A stretch of 64,000 bases of DNA from Maea johnstoni (lineage: Eukaryota; Annelida; Polychaeta; Spionida; Magelonidae), in contig OZ012691.1 in NCBI GenBank assembly GCA_963942565.1, forward strand, positions 9,269,704 through 9,333,703, read 5' to 3'. Positions 1-12,397 of the stretch are shown here, piece after piece. Position numbers and translations under genes: made by a program. The notes beneath the pieces are model-generated. The model was not told where the DNA came from. It saw nothing but the letters and a program-made list of their open reading frames with translations, and did no database searches. Position 1 is the first letter of the stretch. Each line of letters begins with the position of its first letter.

Positions 1-298
1 CCAGGGATTAGAAATCCCAGCCAGCATAGCTCTCAGGATCCTAAAGGCACACAAGCCTCTCTACCACGACAAGGTGGTAGCCCAACGGAGAGGTTACAAT
101 AGTATAAGTGCCGTTGTCGGACAATGGCGCACATTCACTTCTCACACAACCATTTTTTTATTACGTGAATTAAATGAAAAAGAAGGAACCCTACGCCAGC
201 ATTTGAGTTAAACAACCCCATAATCAGGGTTTTTGGCAAATTAGGGACTATGCATTATTCAAACCTGCCACTAGCATGCTAATCTTAACCCTTAGGGC

Positions 299-332
299 CA
301 CTCCAATTTATTTGCTTGTCTTACAAGCTCAG
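299..332 (+). repeat. Inverted-repeat arm matching 4917-4950
   Basis: The stretch containing TTTGCTTGTCTTACAAGCT lies in each array unit. A diverged reverse-complement copy (GCTTGTAAGACAAGTAATTA) closes the array at 4917-4950. The pair brackets the tandem array like terminal inverted repeats, which would make the whole block one transposon-like unit. No target-site duplication was found, so this is tentative. Confidence 0.5.
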
Positions 333-1070
333 GAGGCAGGAAATGAGCCATTTTGGAATAAAAAAAGTTGAAAAATGTGACTTTTTTTATTTTTTAAAAT
401 TTTGTTTAGAGTTAGCCGACTAGGACTGGTAGCGTTGTTTCTACCAGCCTATTCTCCACTAAATAAAATAAATTAATCCCTGTAACCTGAAGGGTGGGAG
501 ATATACATCCTCAAGTCTGAGGCTCTACTACAGCAATGATAGCTTCCTGTAGTTGATTGAATCACTCTTACAATGAATATTCTTAAAACTTTCAGGACCA
601 AGAAGCCTAGCATTGGTTCCGTTTATGGGTTTTATGATAGACCACCGCTGCTAACATAAAATTAGAGGATGGTATTGAACCTTACATGTGCAACACAGAA
701 CATTCACAATAAGATATCGTCGCATAATATAGTAAGGTTCAATATCATTGAACTAGAGCTGACCAGGATATGAAGACAGTTTTTATTTTACAGTGTTTTA
801 CCTCTAATGAGGTTTTTTTAATCAATAAAGGTACATTTGATTTGTAAATACCATACATGTCTGCGAAATATACTAGGCTAGGGCAACTGGATGGAAAAAT
901 TTGGGATATGGATCGAAAGGTTTGCTTGCGCCAGTGTGCGACTTCGAGGTGTCCCCGGGGAGGTGTTATCATGCCGTTTTTCAACGTTGACGATCTGAAC
1001 GGAAAACGTTTATCAACGTTGATGGTGCTGAACAAGGCCCAGTGCTTCTAGTAAACAGGCAGGGTAGCTG

Positions 1071-1172
1071 ATTGGCTGCGGCGTCTCTCCTGATACCCTC
1101 GTGACTTCTTCACTTTTCTCGGTTTCGCGCCGAAATCAGATTCGCTCGAGAAGTAAATGGACAAGCACACAG
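1071..1172 (+). promoter_or_regulatory. Promoter-like module with short ATG exon, repeated at +1644 and +3288
   Basis: In order: an inverted CCAAT box (ATTGGCT, 1071), an E2F-like site (TTTCGCGC, 1133-1140) inside the near-palindrome TTTCGCGCCGAAA, then ATG at 1157 followed after 16 nt by a possible donor (CACAG|GTAAAA, GT at 1173). The same arrangement is at 2715-2816 and 4359-4460, with ATG at 2801 and 4445. CCAAT plus E2F ahead of a short coding exon resembles a proliferation-type promoter and first exon. No downstream exon was found, so function is inferred from motif order only. Confidence 0.4.
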
Positions 1173-4100
1173 GTAAAACTCCATCACTGACTTTTAGGGT
1201 TTTGTTTGTAATATATTTTCTATTTCATTTTTATTCATATGTTCATTTCTGCTAAAAAATAAAATATTTTCAATAATAAACCTCATCTTAATGAAAGGGT
1301 TACAATTCCCGCCGGTAAAACATATTTTTTACATAGAGAAATAAATACTTATGCAAACGCTTGCTAAATTTCAAATGCTGAAAATGGATCAAGACATCTG
1401 AAATAGCAAGTGTTTGCCTTCCTTTAGCAATACCAGTATATGTCCTGTACTGCATGAGCGTGGTAGCACAGATAGCTTCCTGTAGTTGATTGAATCACCC
1501 TTACAATGAATATTCTTAAAACTTGCATTTTTTTTCTTTTTTTTTTTGGAGTCTGACAGAAAATTTCAAAACCACTTACGTCCGTAAGACACCAATGTTG
1601 GAGTCTGACAGGATTTTTTTTGAAAAGCATAGTTACAAATATATTTAAAGGAGAAATGTTCATCAGAACATCATCAGTCAAAATAGCCACTTACTGATAA
1701 ATGTACCATTATTCAGCAATTATGAGATGTAATCTTTACAATAGTATAAGTGCCGTTGTCGGACAATGGCGCACATTCACTTCTCACACAACCATTTTTT
1801 TATTACATGAATTAAATGAAAAAGAAGGAACCCTACGCCAGCATTTGAGTTAAACAACCCCATTATCAGGGTTTTTGGCAAATTAGGGACTATGCATTAT
1901 TCAAACCTGCCACTAGCATGCTAATCTTTACCCTTAGGGCCACGTCAATTTATTTGCTTGTCTTACAAGCTCAGGAGGCAGGAAATGAGCCATTTTGGAA
2001 TAAAAAAAAAGTTGAAAAATGGGACTTTTTTTATTTTTAAAAATTTTGTTTAGAGTTAGCCGACTAGGACTGGTAGCGTTGTTTCTACCAGCCTATTCTC
2101 CACTAAATAAAATCAATTTATCCCTGTAACCTGAAGGGTGGGAGATATACATCCTCAAGTCTGAGGCTCTACTACAGCAATGATAGCTTCCTGTAGTTGA
2201 TTGAATCACTCTTACAATGAATATTCTTAAAACTTTCAGGACCAAGAAGCCTAGCATTGGTTCCGTTTATGGGTTTTATGATAGACCACCGCTCCTAACA
2301 TAAAATTAGAGGATGGTATTGAACCTTACATGTGCAACACAGAACATTCACAATAAGATATCGTTGCATAATATAGTAAGGTTCAATATCATTGAACTAG
2401 AGCTGACCAGGATATGAAGACAGTTTTTATTTTACAGTGTTTTACCTCTAATGAGGTTTTTTTAATCAATAAAGGTACATTTGATTTGTAAATACCATAC
2501 ATGTCTGCGAAATATACTAGGCTAGGGCAACTGGATGGAAAAATTTGGGATATGGATCGAAAGGTTTGCTTGCGCCAGTGTGCGACTTCGAGGTGTCCCC
2601 GGGGAGGTGTTATCATGCCGTTTTTCAACGTTGACGATCTGAACGGAAAACGTTTATCAACGTTGATGGTGCTGAACAAGGCCCAGTGCTTCTAGTAAAC
2701 AGGCAGGGTAGCTGATTGGCTGCGGCGTCTCTCCTGATACCCTCGTGACTTCTTCACTTTTCTCGGTTTCGCGCCGAAATCAGATTCGCTCGAGAAGTAA
2801 ATGGACAAGCACACAGGTAAAACTCCATCACTGACTTTTAGGGTTTTGTTTGTAATATATTTTCTATTTCATTTTTATTCATATGTTCATTTCTGCTAAA
2901 AAATAAAATATTTTCAATAATAAACCTCATCTTAATGAAAGGGTTACAATTCCCGCCGGTAAAACATATTTTTTACATAGAGAAATAAATACTTATGCAA
3001 ACGCTTGCTAAATTTCAAATGCTGAAAATGGATCAAGACATCTGAAATAGCAAGTGTTTGCCTTCCTTTAGCAATACCAGTATATGTCCTGTACTGCATG
3101 AGCGTGGTAGCACAGATAGCTTCCTGTAGTTGATTGAATCACCCTTACAATGAATATTCTTAAAACTTGCATTTTTTTTCTTTTTTTTTTTGGAGTCTGA
3201 CAGAAAATTTCAAAACCACTTACGTCCGTAAGACACCAATGTTGGAGTCTGACAGGATTTTTTTTGAAAAGCATAGTTACAAATATATTTAAAGGAGAAA
3301 TGTTCATCAGAACATCATCAGTCAAAATAGCCACTTACTGATAAATGTACCATTATTCAGCAATTATGAGATGTAATCTTTACAATAGTATAAGTGCCGT
3401 TGTCGGACAATGGCGCACATTCACTTCTCACACAACCATTTTTTTTATTACATGAATTAAATGAAAAAGAAGGAACCCTACGCCAGCATTTGAGTTAAAC
3501 AACCCCATTATCAGGGTTTTTGGCAAATTAGGGACTATGCATTATTCAAACCTGCCACTAGCATGCTAATCTTAACCCTTAGGGCCACGTCAATTTATTT
3601 GCTTGTCTTACAAGCTCAGGAGGCAGGAAATGAGCCATTTTGGAATAAAAAAAAGTTGAAAAATGGGACTTTTTTTATTTTTAAAAATTTTGTTTAGAGT
3701 TAGCCGACTAGGACTGGTAGCGTTGTTTCTACCAGCCTATTCTCCACTAAATAAAATCAATTTATCCCTGTAACCTGAAGGGTGGGAGATATACATCCTC
3801 AAGTCTGAGGCTCTACTACAGCAATGATAGCTTCCTGTAGTTGATTGAATCACTCTTACAATGAATATTCTTAAAACTTTCAGGACCAAGAAGCCTAGCA
3901 TTGGTTCCGTTTATGGGTTTTATGATAGACCACCGCTGCTAACATAAAATTAGAGGATGGTATTGAACCTTACATGTGCAACACAGAACATTCACAATAA
4001 GATATCGTTGCATAATATAGTAAGGTTCAATATTATTGAACTAGAGCTGACCAGGATATGAAGACAGTTTTTATTTTACAGTGTTTTACCTCAAATGAGG

Positions 4101-4950
4101 TTTTCTTAATCAATAAAGGTACATTTGATTTGTAAATACCATACATGTCTGCGAAATATACTAGGCTAGGGCAACTGGATGGAAGAATTTGGGATATGGA
4201 TCGAAAGGTTTGCTTGCGCTGGTGTGCGACTTCGAGGTGTCCCCGGGGAGGTGTTATCATGCCGTTTTTCAACGTTGACGATCTGAACGGAAAAAGTTTA
4301 TCAACGTTGATGGTGCTGAACAAGGCCCAGTGCTTCTAGTAAACAGGCAGGGTAGCTGATTGGCTGCGGCGTCTCTCCTGTTACCCTCGTGACTTCTTCA
4401 CTTTTCTCGGTTTCGCGCCGAAATCAGATTCGCTCGAGAAGTCAATGGACAAGCACACAGGTAAAACTCCATCACTGAATTTTAGGGTTTTGTTTGTAAT
4501 ATATTTTCTATTTCATTTTTATTCATATGTTCATTTCTGCTAAAAAATAAAATATTTTCAATAATAAACCTCATCTTAATGAAAGGGTTACAATTCCCGC
4601 CGGTAAAACATCTTTTTTACATAGTGAAATAAATACTTTTGCAAACGCTTGCTAAATTTCAAATGCTGTAAATGGATCAAGACATCTGAAATAGCAAGTG
4701 TTTGCCTTCCTTTAGCAATACCAGTATATGTCCTGTACTGCATGAGCGTGGTAGCACAGATAGCTTCCTGTAGTTGATTGAATCACCCTTACAATGAATA
4801 TTCTTAAAACTTGCACTTTTTTTCTTTTTTTTTTGGAGTCTGACAGAAAATTTCAAAACCACTTACGTCCGTAAGACACCAATGTTGGAGTCTGACAGGA
4901 TTTTTTTTCCAAAAAAAGCTTGTAAGACAAGTAATTAAATTGGAGTGGCC

Positions 4951-5495
4951 TAGATATTAGGGTAGCACATGGGGTTAATTTCTTCTTAATTCATACAGTT
5001 TTTCCTCTATCCCGCTTTTATTTGACACTTTAACCTACACAAAGATTGATTGAAAGGTCTTCTGATTGCAAATACATCAAGCATAACAAAAGTACCTTTT
5101 TTCAGGGTGCAAATTTTTTTCTGGGGGGTGGGGCCGTGGGGGTAAAAACTGAAAAAAGTGCTCCTTCAAATTATGAATCATGGACATGGACCTTCAAATA
5201 TCACAGATGTGGAGGGAACAGTAGGTTTTACTCCGTTCAAGTTTATTTTGGAATTGCTGTTGAAGTTTTAAAAATTGCATAATTCACCTTTCCAACTCCA
5301 TAACTTTTCAAAAAAGTCAAAATAGGATAACTTTGTGAAAACTGTATAATCTAGGTGTTGATTCTTGTGGCTGGTGATAGATGGCACCAAGGATGCATAG
5401 TCATCCTGGTCAGTCAGAATCAAGAAACTGGGAAAATCTCACAGTGTGCCAACTGTTGAGCAACTTAAGAACTAACTCAGGGGAGATACAGATTG
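4951..5495. other. No recognised feature
   Basis: Sequence between the tandem array and element A. It has a G-rich patch near 5123-5155 and no convincing coding exon, repeat end or RNA gene. Confidence 0.6.
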
Positions 5496-8400
5496 TGCAC
5501 CAGTCAATTGAATCCCCGGAAGGGGAGGGGGGGGCCGGGATGGGGCGGGGATAGTGCGCCGACCTTCTGCCCTATTTTGCATAGTCCCCCCCCCCCCCCC
5601 CCCCCTCAGCGGCACTTATTTTTGTAACTAATCCCCGCCCCCGGGGCACATTTTTTAAAGGGGGTTTACATACATATCAGCTTATATGAAAGTAATAGAC
5701 TTCAAGAACAGGATGCTGCCCTTCTTTTTCTCTCAGTGATCCCATGAGGGGAGATTTTTGCATATTGTCATCATCCTACCCAGCCCCTGGCTGTGGCCAT
5801 GTTTTTCAATTGGGTGGCAGAGATCACTTCCTGCCCCTAGCTCTGTGCTTATCTCATGCACCACAAAGCTCCTTTGCTACCCAATAACACTAACCACAGC
5901 AGGGGGTGATGACCCAGATTCACAATGACAGCAGCCTTGGCTCAGAGGAGGTGCTATTCACTATTAATTGCAATTTTAGATTTCTCTTTGTGTGGAGCTC
6001 TAGGGCTTCCCTGTTTATAACAGATATTGAGCTATGTTCTTGACCTTTCATATAAACCTATGATTTGTTCTTCCCCAAGTTCCCCTTTAAACCATATTTT
6101 CTATCCATGTGGGCATCAAAAATATGATAAATGAATTTGAAAATAAACTTTTATTGTTTTGATTTGTACAAATGCAGGAACATCCTAGAAAAAAACTGAT
6201 ATTGAGGGCCTTCATGCACCTCATGAAGATTGTCTTTGTTGAAGAGTCCATAGCAGCTTGGTCTGTGGTACCATGAGAAATTCCAGCCACTGTACATCCT
6301 CATGCAAACTATCAATTCTTATCTGCTAAGACTACCACGATTGGATTTTATAATGGCTATTTCATTTTTAGATATTTCTGGCATATAATAGCTTGTGCAG
6401 CCCTTCTGCAAAGAAGTGTTTCGGTCATTCTATAATTGCGGTACATTTTGGGGTAGATTGAAAATGACAATATCATGTAAATTTAACAAACTTTTATTTG
6501 AAAAATACAGTGACTGACATTCCTATAGTCAAGGAAAAATAGCTGGTACCGGATGTTGATCATTATTTCTTGATAGAAAAATATGTTTTTGTATCACCTT
6601 TGGCAAAATACTGTCCACTCTGTTACTTACAAATCATGAAATGTTGCAGGTACTTCAGAAAGAGTGTAAAGAATATGAGCAACACAACATATATGTCTGA
6701 ATGTCATCATAATGATACATATGCTTGCTTTTACAGTTTTTGTATTCCAAGAAGCTGAAAAGTTCTTCTTTGTTAACCGTTGGCATGAAAAAGAAATGTC
6801 TTAACACATATATGATGGCAATGGGACTGTATCAAGTTTCCAGTGAAAGTCCTTTTGTAATATATTAATGGGAGGAGTGAAATGGAACATTTACCAACTT
6901 TCCACCAATCTTGCCTGTTTGTTTGGGAAATAAAATGGCAAACAAAGAAAAAAGGGTGTCCACCCTGTTACGTCCACTCTGTTACATTACGTCCACTCTG
7001 TTACATAACAGGGTGGACATTTCTGAGTGGACAGCTTCTAACATTAGCATAAAGCACCTTACTCTAAGAAACTGGCTTAAACATCTTAAATCTAACAGGT
7101 CAATACAGGCCAAAGGTCACTGAATAGCAGAAAAAACAGGAATGCTCCCAGTAACAGACATATCAGGAAAACAATTCAAAGACTTATTTAACATTGACTA
7201 GGCTAGACTTTCTTTTCATGTAATGAATCAAATTGGTCTGGCCTGATAAAGATTTGCACAATCTAAAGTGCACTTTCAACCTCTGCCATTATTGTTGGAT
7301 CTTATTGGTAGTTTCGACCTGTAAGTGTCTCTGGAGATGAAATATCTTCTGCTACAATATCATAATTTGAATACCAACTGGGACAGTCTTCATGTCAACC
7401 ATTGACAACATGGCTTGAGTTGAAATTTCAATGACCTCTGCTGGTACAAGGTAGAGTTGAACTTTGCTGTAGGCACTTTTCAAGTTTGTATACATATCAG
7501 TGGCATCTTTGCAGTCACTTCCTTGGTGAACAATGCGGTCAGACATTCGCCTAATGGTGGCACCCACCCCATAGTGTATGGTAACAGAGTGGACACAAAA
7601 CTTAGCGACACGCCTAAAAAGCACTTTTTTTCTCATATTTAGGTGAAATTATTTATTTTTGAGAATTCAAAGGTAATCATAGCATGACATTTAACTCATT
7701 TTGCTCTAAAAAATCAATTCCAAAAGTCAAGTTATAATCCTTTTTTAGCTTCATTGTTTCCCGCATGTACATTGCGACAAGTGGGAAAGGCAGAATGTCA
7801 AACATGTTTGAGCTCGAATGGATGACTAGTTCGCAAAATTATCATAGAAATAACCTGTATTATGTAAAGCAATGATCTAATGAAGGTAAACATCCCTGAA
7901 AAAAAAGAAAATTGTTTTAATATTTATGAAACACAGTTGAGTGTAGGTGAGTGACGTAAAATGTCCCGCAATTATAGAATGACCGGTTTATGATTGGCAT
8001 AAGCATATGTACTGATACATTGAAAAAGGTTCCACTGGATTGGTCAGTTTCGAAGTTCATTTGGACGAAATTTGCGATGTGCGCAAGTTTTGTGCGCAAC
8101 TTGTTTCTGCAAAGTACAAACAAAAGCGGCGACCTCTATCGGCAGAATTTGGGAAAGAATGACGTCACGGTGAGACATAATCCTGTTGTAACTTTGTGAC
8201 TGTTTTAAAGGTTAATGCAGAATGATTAGGGAACACGCCAGTGCGTTGCAGGTACTTTTGACCACCACTGACCACGCAACATGCGCAACCACGCACCAAA
8301 TCCTCATTGGAACCAATGCTCATGCGACGTCATGATTAAAGTAGCGGGAAAAGTTGCCACGGCTGTGTTCTCTATGTTCACAAAAAAGATAAATTATCTG

Positions 8401-9305
8401 CATCTCTGTGGGTCAACTTTAATGCAATTTAGAATATTATAACCGCCACAACGCATTCTACTTGCCATTTAATTATTTTAAAGCTGTTGTGAAATGACGA
8501 TGTTGCGATAGCAGGGTGCAACATAGGTTCCAAAACATTACTTGCAGAGCATGGCAAGCTGCCCCTAAAGTTTACTTGCCCACACTGGCACTTCCACTTG
8601 TCCCACAACCCTGTTTAACTAAGGTGAGGTACATTGCGAGGACTCTGCCAAAAGACATTTCTTGCCGAGCGGGGCAAGTAAGGGTCTTGTTCTGCTTGCC
8701 AGATTGACGTTTTTTGCCGAATTCACTTGCAACAGGACAAGTGGTTATGTTGCACGCTGGACATGTTGAAATCGTAGCAATTGTTATGCCATTAATTTTT
8801 GGTCAATCAATACTCATACTGTGTGGTTATTTCACAAATATTTTCGAGATTCGCGAACATTTAAAGCTTTGCTTTGTAGTCTTATTATAATTAGAGTGTT
8901 ATCTTCCAAATTTTCCGAGATTCAGTAATCATCAATGTGTTTGTTTTTGTTAAAATTCTTGTTTTTTCCCTCGTATTTATATAAAAAAGTTTATTTTATA
9001 CTAGCCACATTCAGTGCCGGTCGTATCATTATGACAATATCTCATACCATTTGTCTATCCACTGCTAGGCGGCAGATTGGGCTAATCATTAAGTAAATAG
9101 GATTTTGGCATTACTATAAGGAGGATTTGGGTGGTATTCACTATCCCCGCCCCGTGCCCCGGCCTATATTGTCGCTCTACTAATTAGTTATGTCCCCACC
9201 CTGCGGGGCAGCATTTTGGTGTACTAAACAGGATAAGCCCGCCATCGCCCGGCCATTTTCCGCCCCCCCCCCCCCCCCCTCCCGGGGATTCAATTGACTG
9301 GTGCA
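5496..9305. mobile_element. Large TIR element, copy A (3.8 kb)
   Basis: Both ends carry the inverted repeat TGCACCAGTCAATTGAATCC, followed inward by a G- or C-rich run. Its flanks align in reverse orientation with 39823-45392 (copy B): 5496-6417 matches 45392 down to about 44070, 7986-8240 matches about 44065-43810, 8260-8960 matches about 43350-42640, and 9000-9305 matches 40130-39823. The 3-bp flanks are TTG and TTA, so any 3-bp target duplication here is imperfect. No transposase was found, so it is probably non-autonomous. The superfamily is unsettled; a PIF/Harbinger-like 3-bp target is possible from copy B. Confidence 0.8.
6422..7985. mobile_element. Nested TIR element D inside element A
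   Basis: The ends are inverted copies of CGGTCATTCTATAATTGCGG, continuing into ACATTTT. The element is flanked by GTTT at 6418-6421 and 7986-7989. Copy B near 44060 retains the uninterrupted site (AGTGTTTTTGATTGG in reverse), which shows the insertion directly and supports a 4-bp target duplication. The inside has repeated GTCCACTCTGTTAC motifs at 6958-7020 and 7575-7600 and a 94-codon minus-strand frame (7636-7352) that I do not recognise. No catalytic motif is visible, so the family is unknown. Confidence 0.85.
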
Positions 9306-9731
9306 TTAGAGATGGTATAATTTCCATGTCAAATATAATATAGAGATGAAAAACATTTCCTGGCCTAGGACTAGGCTACTACCTTTGTGGGTGTGCAGCA
9401 GGTACCCACTTCTAGCATGACATGTTACATGAAATCCACGAGCACTTTACAGGATAAGAAAACAGCTACTTGATTTCATGGTGTAGGAGCAAGGGAGATT
9501 AGACCTATACCATTATAGTTAGGTCAGGATATCTCTAAGAAGTGAGCTACACCAAAAACAATGCAGAACAGAATATACCATTAACACAGAAACAATGCAG
9601 CACATATTTTCTTTCCAATATCTTTACTTCAAGAAAGTCTGCATGTACTGATTTCTTAAGCCAATGATAATGATGGTTATGATATTGGGATAATAGAGAC
9701 ATTCAGAGATACTGAACAGCGAGGACACTTA
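9306..9731. other. No recognised feature
   Basis: Spacer between element A and the first Harbinger-like MITE. No coding or repeat signal was recognised. Confidence 0.6.
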
Positions 9732-9944
9732 GGCCTAAAAAAATAGATTGTTTGTTTCCTGTAATGGTTCGAAAAAAAAAAGGGGTAGGTACATGTACGT
9801 CGGTAAGAAGCTTTTACTTTTTTTTTCCTTATTCTTTTGGTCAAAAATGTGTTTTATGCATGTTTTACGCTGATTGGGAGTTGGGAGGGCGGAAAAAAAC
9901 TTGTAAGGGCAGGGTTACAGGAAACAAAAAATCTTTCTTATGCC
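9732..9944. mobile_element. Harbinger-like MITE, copy 1
   Basis: The element starts GGCCTAAAAAAATAGATTG and ends with an imperfect inverted counterpart (GTTACAGGAAACAAAAAATC to TATGCC). It is flanked by TTA on both sides (9729-9731 and 9945-9947). Related copies are at 31203-31434, 35937-36154 and 57775-58004, all with 3-bp target duplications. That size is known for PIF/Harbinger. At 213 bp it is too short to encode a transposase. Confidence 0.85.
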
Positions 9945-9947
9945 TTA

Positions 9948-10962
9948 TCATGCAAAATGTATACTATCCTTAATCGGCAACAGCAAGAAGAGTCTAAACA
10001 ACAATATAGTAATACCTTGACTCCTCTGATCTTTGGTTAAGCCATTCACACTGAAAACTAGCTATCTGATTGAGCAGTTTGCATTTTCAAAAGAAGTAAA
10101 AAAAAAAAGATTTTTGTTTTTCCTTGGGTTAACGTGGCGAAAACAATATTTTGATTCAACGTCCGAGCACTAGTTATTACTATTGTTATTGTTATCATTA
10201 TTATTATTGTTATTATTATCATTATTAGTATTATTATCATTATTAGTATTATAATTGCTATCGTTAATAATTAAAATTATTGTTATTTTGATGATGATGA
10301 AGGGTTTTTGTCTACTTTGTCTACTTTATTCTGAACCATCAGGGTAATAAGGAAGACTTATAGCTTGTGTATACCGTACTATAAACCCTTATGCTGCTGG
10401 TGACTAAATTTACCAATGCAAAATGATGCACCACTCTAGTTAAACTTGATTTTCATTGACATGAGTATGGTTAAACATATTTTCCTAGTCAAACGTGGCA
10501 ATTCATTTTATAAATGTGAGTAATTTTGAGGTATTTATGCTATTTTTACAGTATTTGCCATGCAGTGAAGTAAGTGTCCCCACCCTGGGGCATAAATCAA
10601 AACATTGATGATATTTTGCTTTTAGTGATAAATATCTTCATAGATTTGACATACATTTCCTTTCTGGGACAGTCTACTGACTGATTAGTGAGTTTCTGTG
10701 TGTCATCATTAAAAATATCAATCCTTTGAGACCTGTTTTTGAATAAGGAAGTAACTGCGAATAAGGAAGTGAAAACGCATAAGTAACTGAATAGTGAAAA
10801 AGGAATAAGTAGCTAACTTTACTGAGCTACTTCATCAGAGTTCTGCAAGCGATTCTGCAGATCAGGCACGCCCAGCGACCAGGTGTGGGCACCGGTTTGA
10901 CAGTGGGCAAGTGGAATGCTCTATCTATTGTCCAGGAACATACCGTGCTTTTCTAATTCTAC
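9948..10962. other. Low-complexity ATT tract and unrecognised sequence
   Basis: A degenerate ATT/TTA trinucleotide tract runs at about 10170-10260. A fragment of the AACCCTT repeat family (CCCTTATGCTGCTGGTGACT) is at about 10386-10440. The rest is unrecognised. Confidence 0.6.
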
Positions 10963-11526
10963 ATGAAGATCCGCCCGATGTTCTCAAAGGACCTGAGCCC
11001 CAAAACACCCTTCTTCGTCAACAACAAAGGCGGCCGCCTTGACCAGACAAGCAAGGATCTCGGGCAACTGGGCATGACTGTGAACAACAACAAGGCGCGC
11101 AAGGCGTACCAGACGGCAGCAGCAAGCCTGGATCTGGCGCCTACACACATGAACTCCATCAACCTGTGCCTCCACCATTCGGAGCAGACAGCAAGTGCGT
11201 ACTACCGCAACAGGGAGCTCATCCAGGTGTCTGGGAGTAGGGACCTTTTGAGGAGCCTGCTTACAGGTGAAAAACCTACAGCCCCAATTGCTCCCAACTC
11301 CACCACCAAGCCCTCTTCGTCGAAAGGTAAGTATCGGAAACGTCCACACGTGCGACAGCCAGCATCCAGGCAACCAGGACCATCATCCTCGCAACCAGGA
11401 CCATCACACCGGCCAGACACCTCACCAACCCCTTCAGGATCATCCTCTCCGACACACACCTCCAGCCTCTCCTACCTCAAATCCAGCCAAGCAAGCTTCA
11501 ACTGGGGCTTCCATTCCCCCATGTAG
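10963..11526 (+). CDS. Tyrosine-recombinase-like C-terminal frame of a mobile element
   Basis: This 187-codon open frame is far richer in GC than its surroundings. Residues about 50-85 include HHSEQTASAYYRNREL, which resembles the end of tyrosine recombinases where a His-Ser step is followed by the nucleophilic tyrosine, as in Crypton- or DIRS-type proteins. The remainder is a Ser/Pro/Thr-rich tail. Only a C-terminal portion is present, so it is treated as a fossil element. The link to a named family is inference from this short motif, and a domesticated gene exon is possible. Confidence 0.45.
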   Translation: MKIRPMFSKDLSPKTPFFVNNKGGRLDQTSKDLGQLGMTVNNNKARKAYQTAAASLDLAPTHMNSINLCLHHSEQTASAYYRNRELIQVSGSRDLLRSLLTGEKPTAPIAPNSTTKPSSSKGKYRKRPHVRQPASRQPGPSSSQPGPSHRPDTSPTPSGSSSPTHTSSLSYLKSSQASFNWGFHSPM

Positions 11527-11767
11527 TGCTGTTCCACCTTATCTGGGTAGTTCTCCTGAGTCGTATCGCTCGTCTTCGCCAATGTCCTATGCAAAGCAGG
11601 AGGCGAATGACATAGCTAGGGCAAAGGAGAACCTGTTCAGAGACTTCCCCGTCACTCTCGAGGGAAAGGTGATTTACACCCACGTGTCGTTCGAGCTGAA
11701 GTACACGAAGGAGGAGTTTAAGTTCAAGAAGTGCGTCATCAATCATTGGATGGAGCAGCGGATCTGA
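11267..11767 (+). other. Second, overlapping open frame of unknown function
   Basis: A 166-codon frame overlaps the recombinase-like frame in another phase. Its last 60 residues are rich in Lys, Glu and aromatic residues (for example FRDFPVTLEGKVIYTHVSF) and look more protein-like than the Ser/Pro-rich first half. The GC content matches the preceding frame, so both probably belong to one element. No domain was recognised. Confidence 0.3.
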
Positions 11768-11955
11768 AACACCATTTGAAAAAATATATACTAGTTTAAA
11801 GAAATGAAAATGAAATCGACTAATTCTGGTAGCCTCGAATGAAATCTCCAAAATATGCTTTAAAACGACTGAAATACCATTTGAAAAAATATATTGTTGA
11901 AAAAAATGAAAATAAAATAGACTAAGTCTGGTAGCCTCGAATAAAGTCTCCAAAT
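11768..11955. repeat. Tandem duplication of about 105 bp
   Basis: Two adjacent copies share ACCATTTGAAAAAATATATA and CTGGTAGCCTCGAAT. They start directly after the stop codon of the preceding frame, so they may be the duplicated 3' non-coding end of that element. Confidence 0.75.
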
Positions 11956-12397
11956 ACGAGGTATAGCTGACCAGTGTATACTGTAAAAAGTTAGCTATAG
12001 TAGTCGTGCAAGGTTACTTAGACATCGTTCGTGCTGGTCTGCCATTTGACGGATCGATTTCTGACGTGCGGCAATTGGCCGATTTCAGGGCGGCAAATGG
12101 CGGATTCTAGATCCTCCATTTGGCGGACCAATCCGCCATTTGGCGGATTTTTTCGTTGGAGTCAAGCTCAATCAATTTTTATTTTATTTTATTTCATTTT
12201 TGTTTAGGATGTCAATGATGATGATTGTGATGTGATGGATGATGGTGAAGATTTTAATGATTCCAAACTGTCTCTTGATTGATCATTTTACTATTATCTT
12301 TTTATTCAACAGGTGCATTCTCAAGCAAAAACATTTTGGTTCAAATCCACTTGTTTGGTCATCTAAGGATGTCCTAGCCTGCCAAGAGCTGGTCAAA

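Larger units (their letters stand above)
96..4916. repeat. Tandem array of a 1,644-bp unit, about three copies
   Basis: The same sequence recurs with a period of 1,642-1,644 bp. The motif ACAATAGTATAAGTGCCG starts at 96, 1738 and 3382, and every landmark repeats at that spacing. Copies 1 and 2 differ at few positions; copy 3 differs more and ends early, near 4910. No known protein domain is visible: each unit carries short frames on both strands (for example 745-1035 minus and 857-1051 plus) that I do not recognise. Each copy also holds a promoter-like module, described separately. The high identity suggests recent amplification. It could be part of a larger transposon or a young local satellite. 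Confidence 0.93.

Noticed and set aside
745-1051. Pair of antisense frames repeated three times as a candidate small gene
   Set aside because: Repeated because the whole 1,644-bp unit is; no homology recognised, and both strands are open at the same place.
5587-5606. C and G homopolymer runs here and at 9264, 13796, 17882, 39847 and 47098 as quadruplex or regulatory sites
   Set aside because: Most are variable runs within dispersed elements; length may also be affected by sequencing error.
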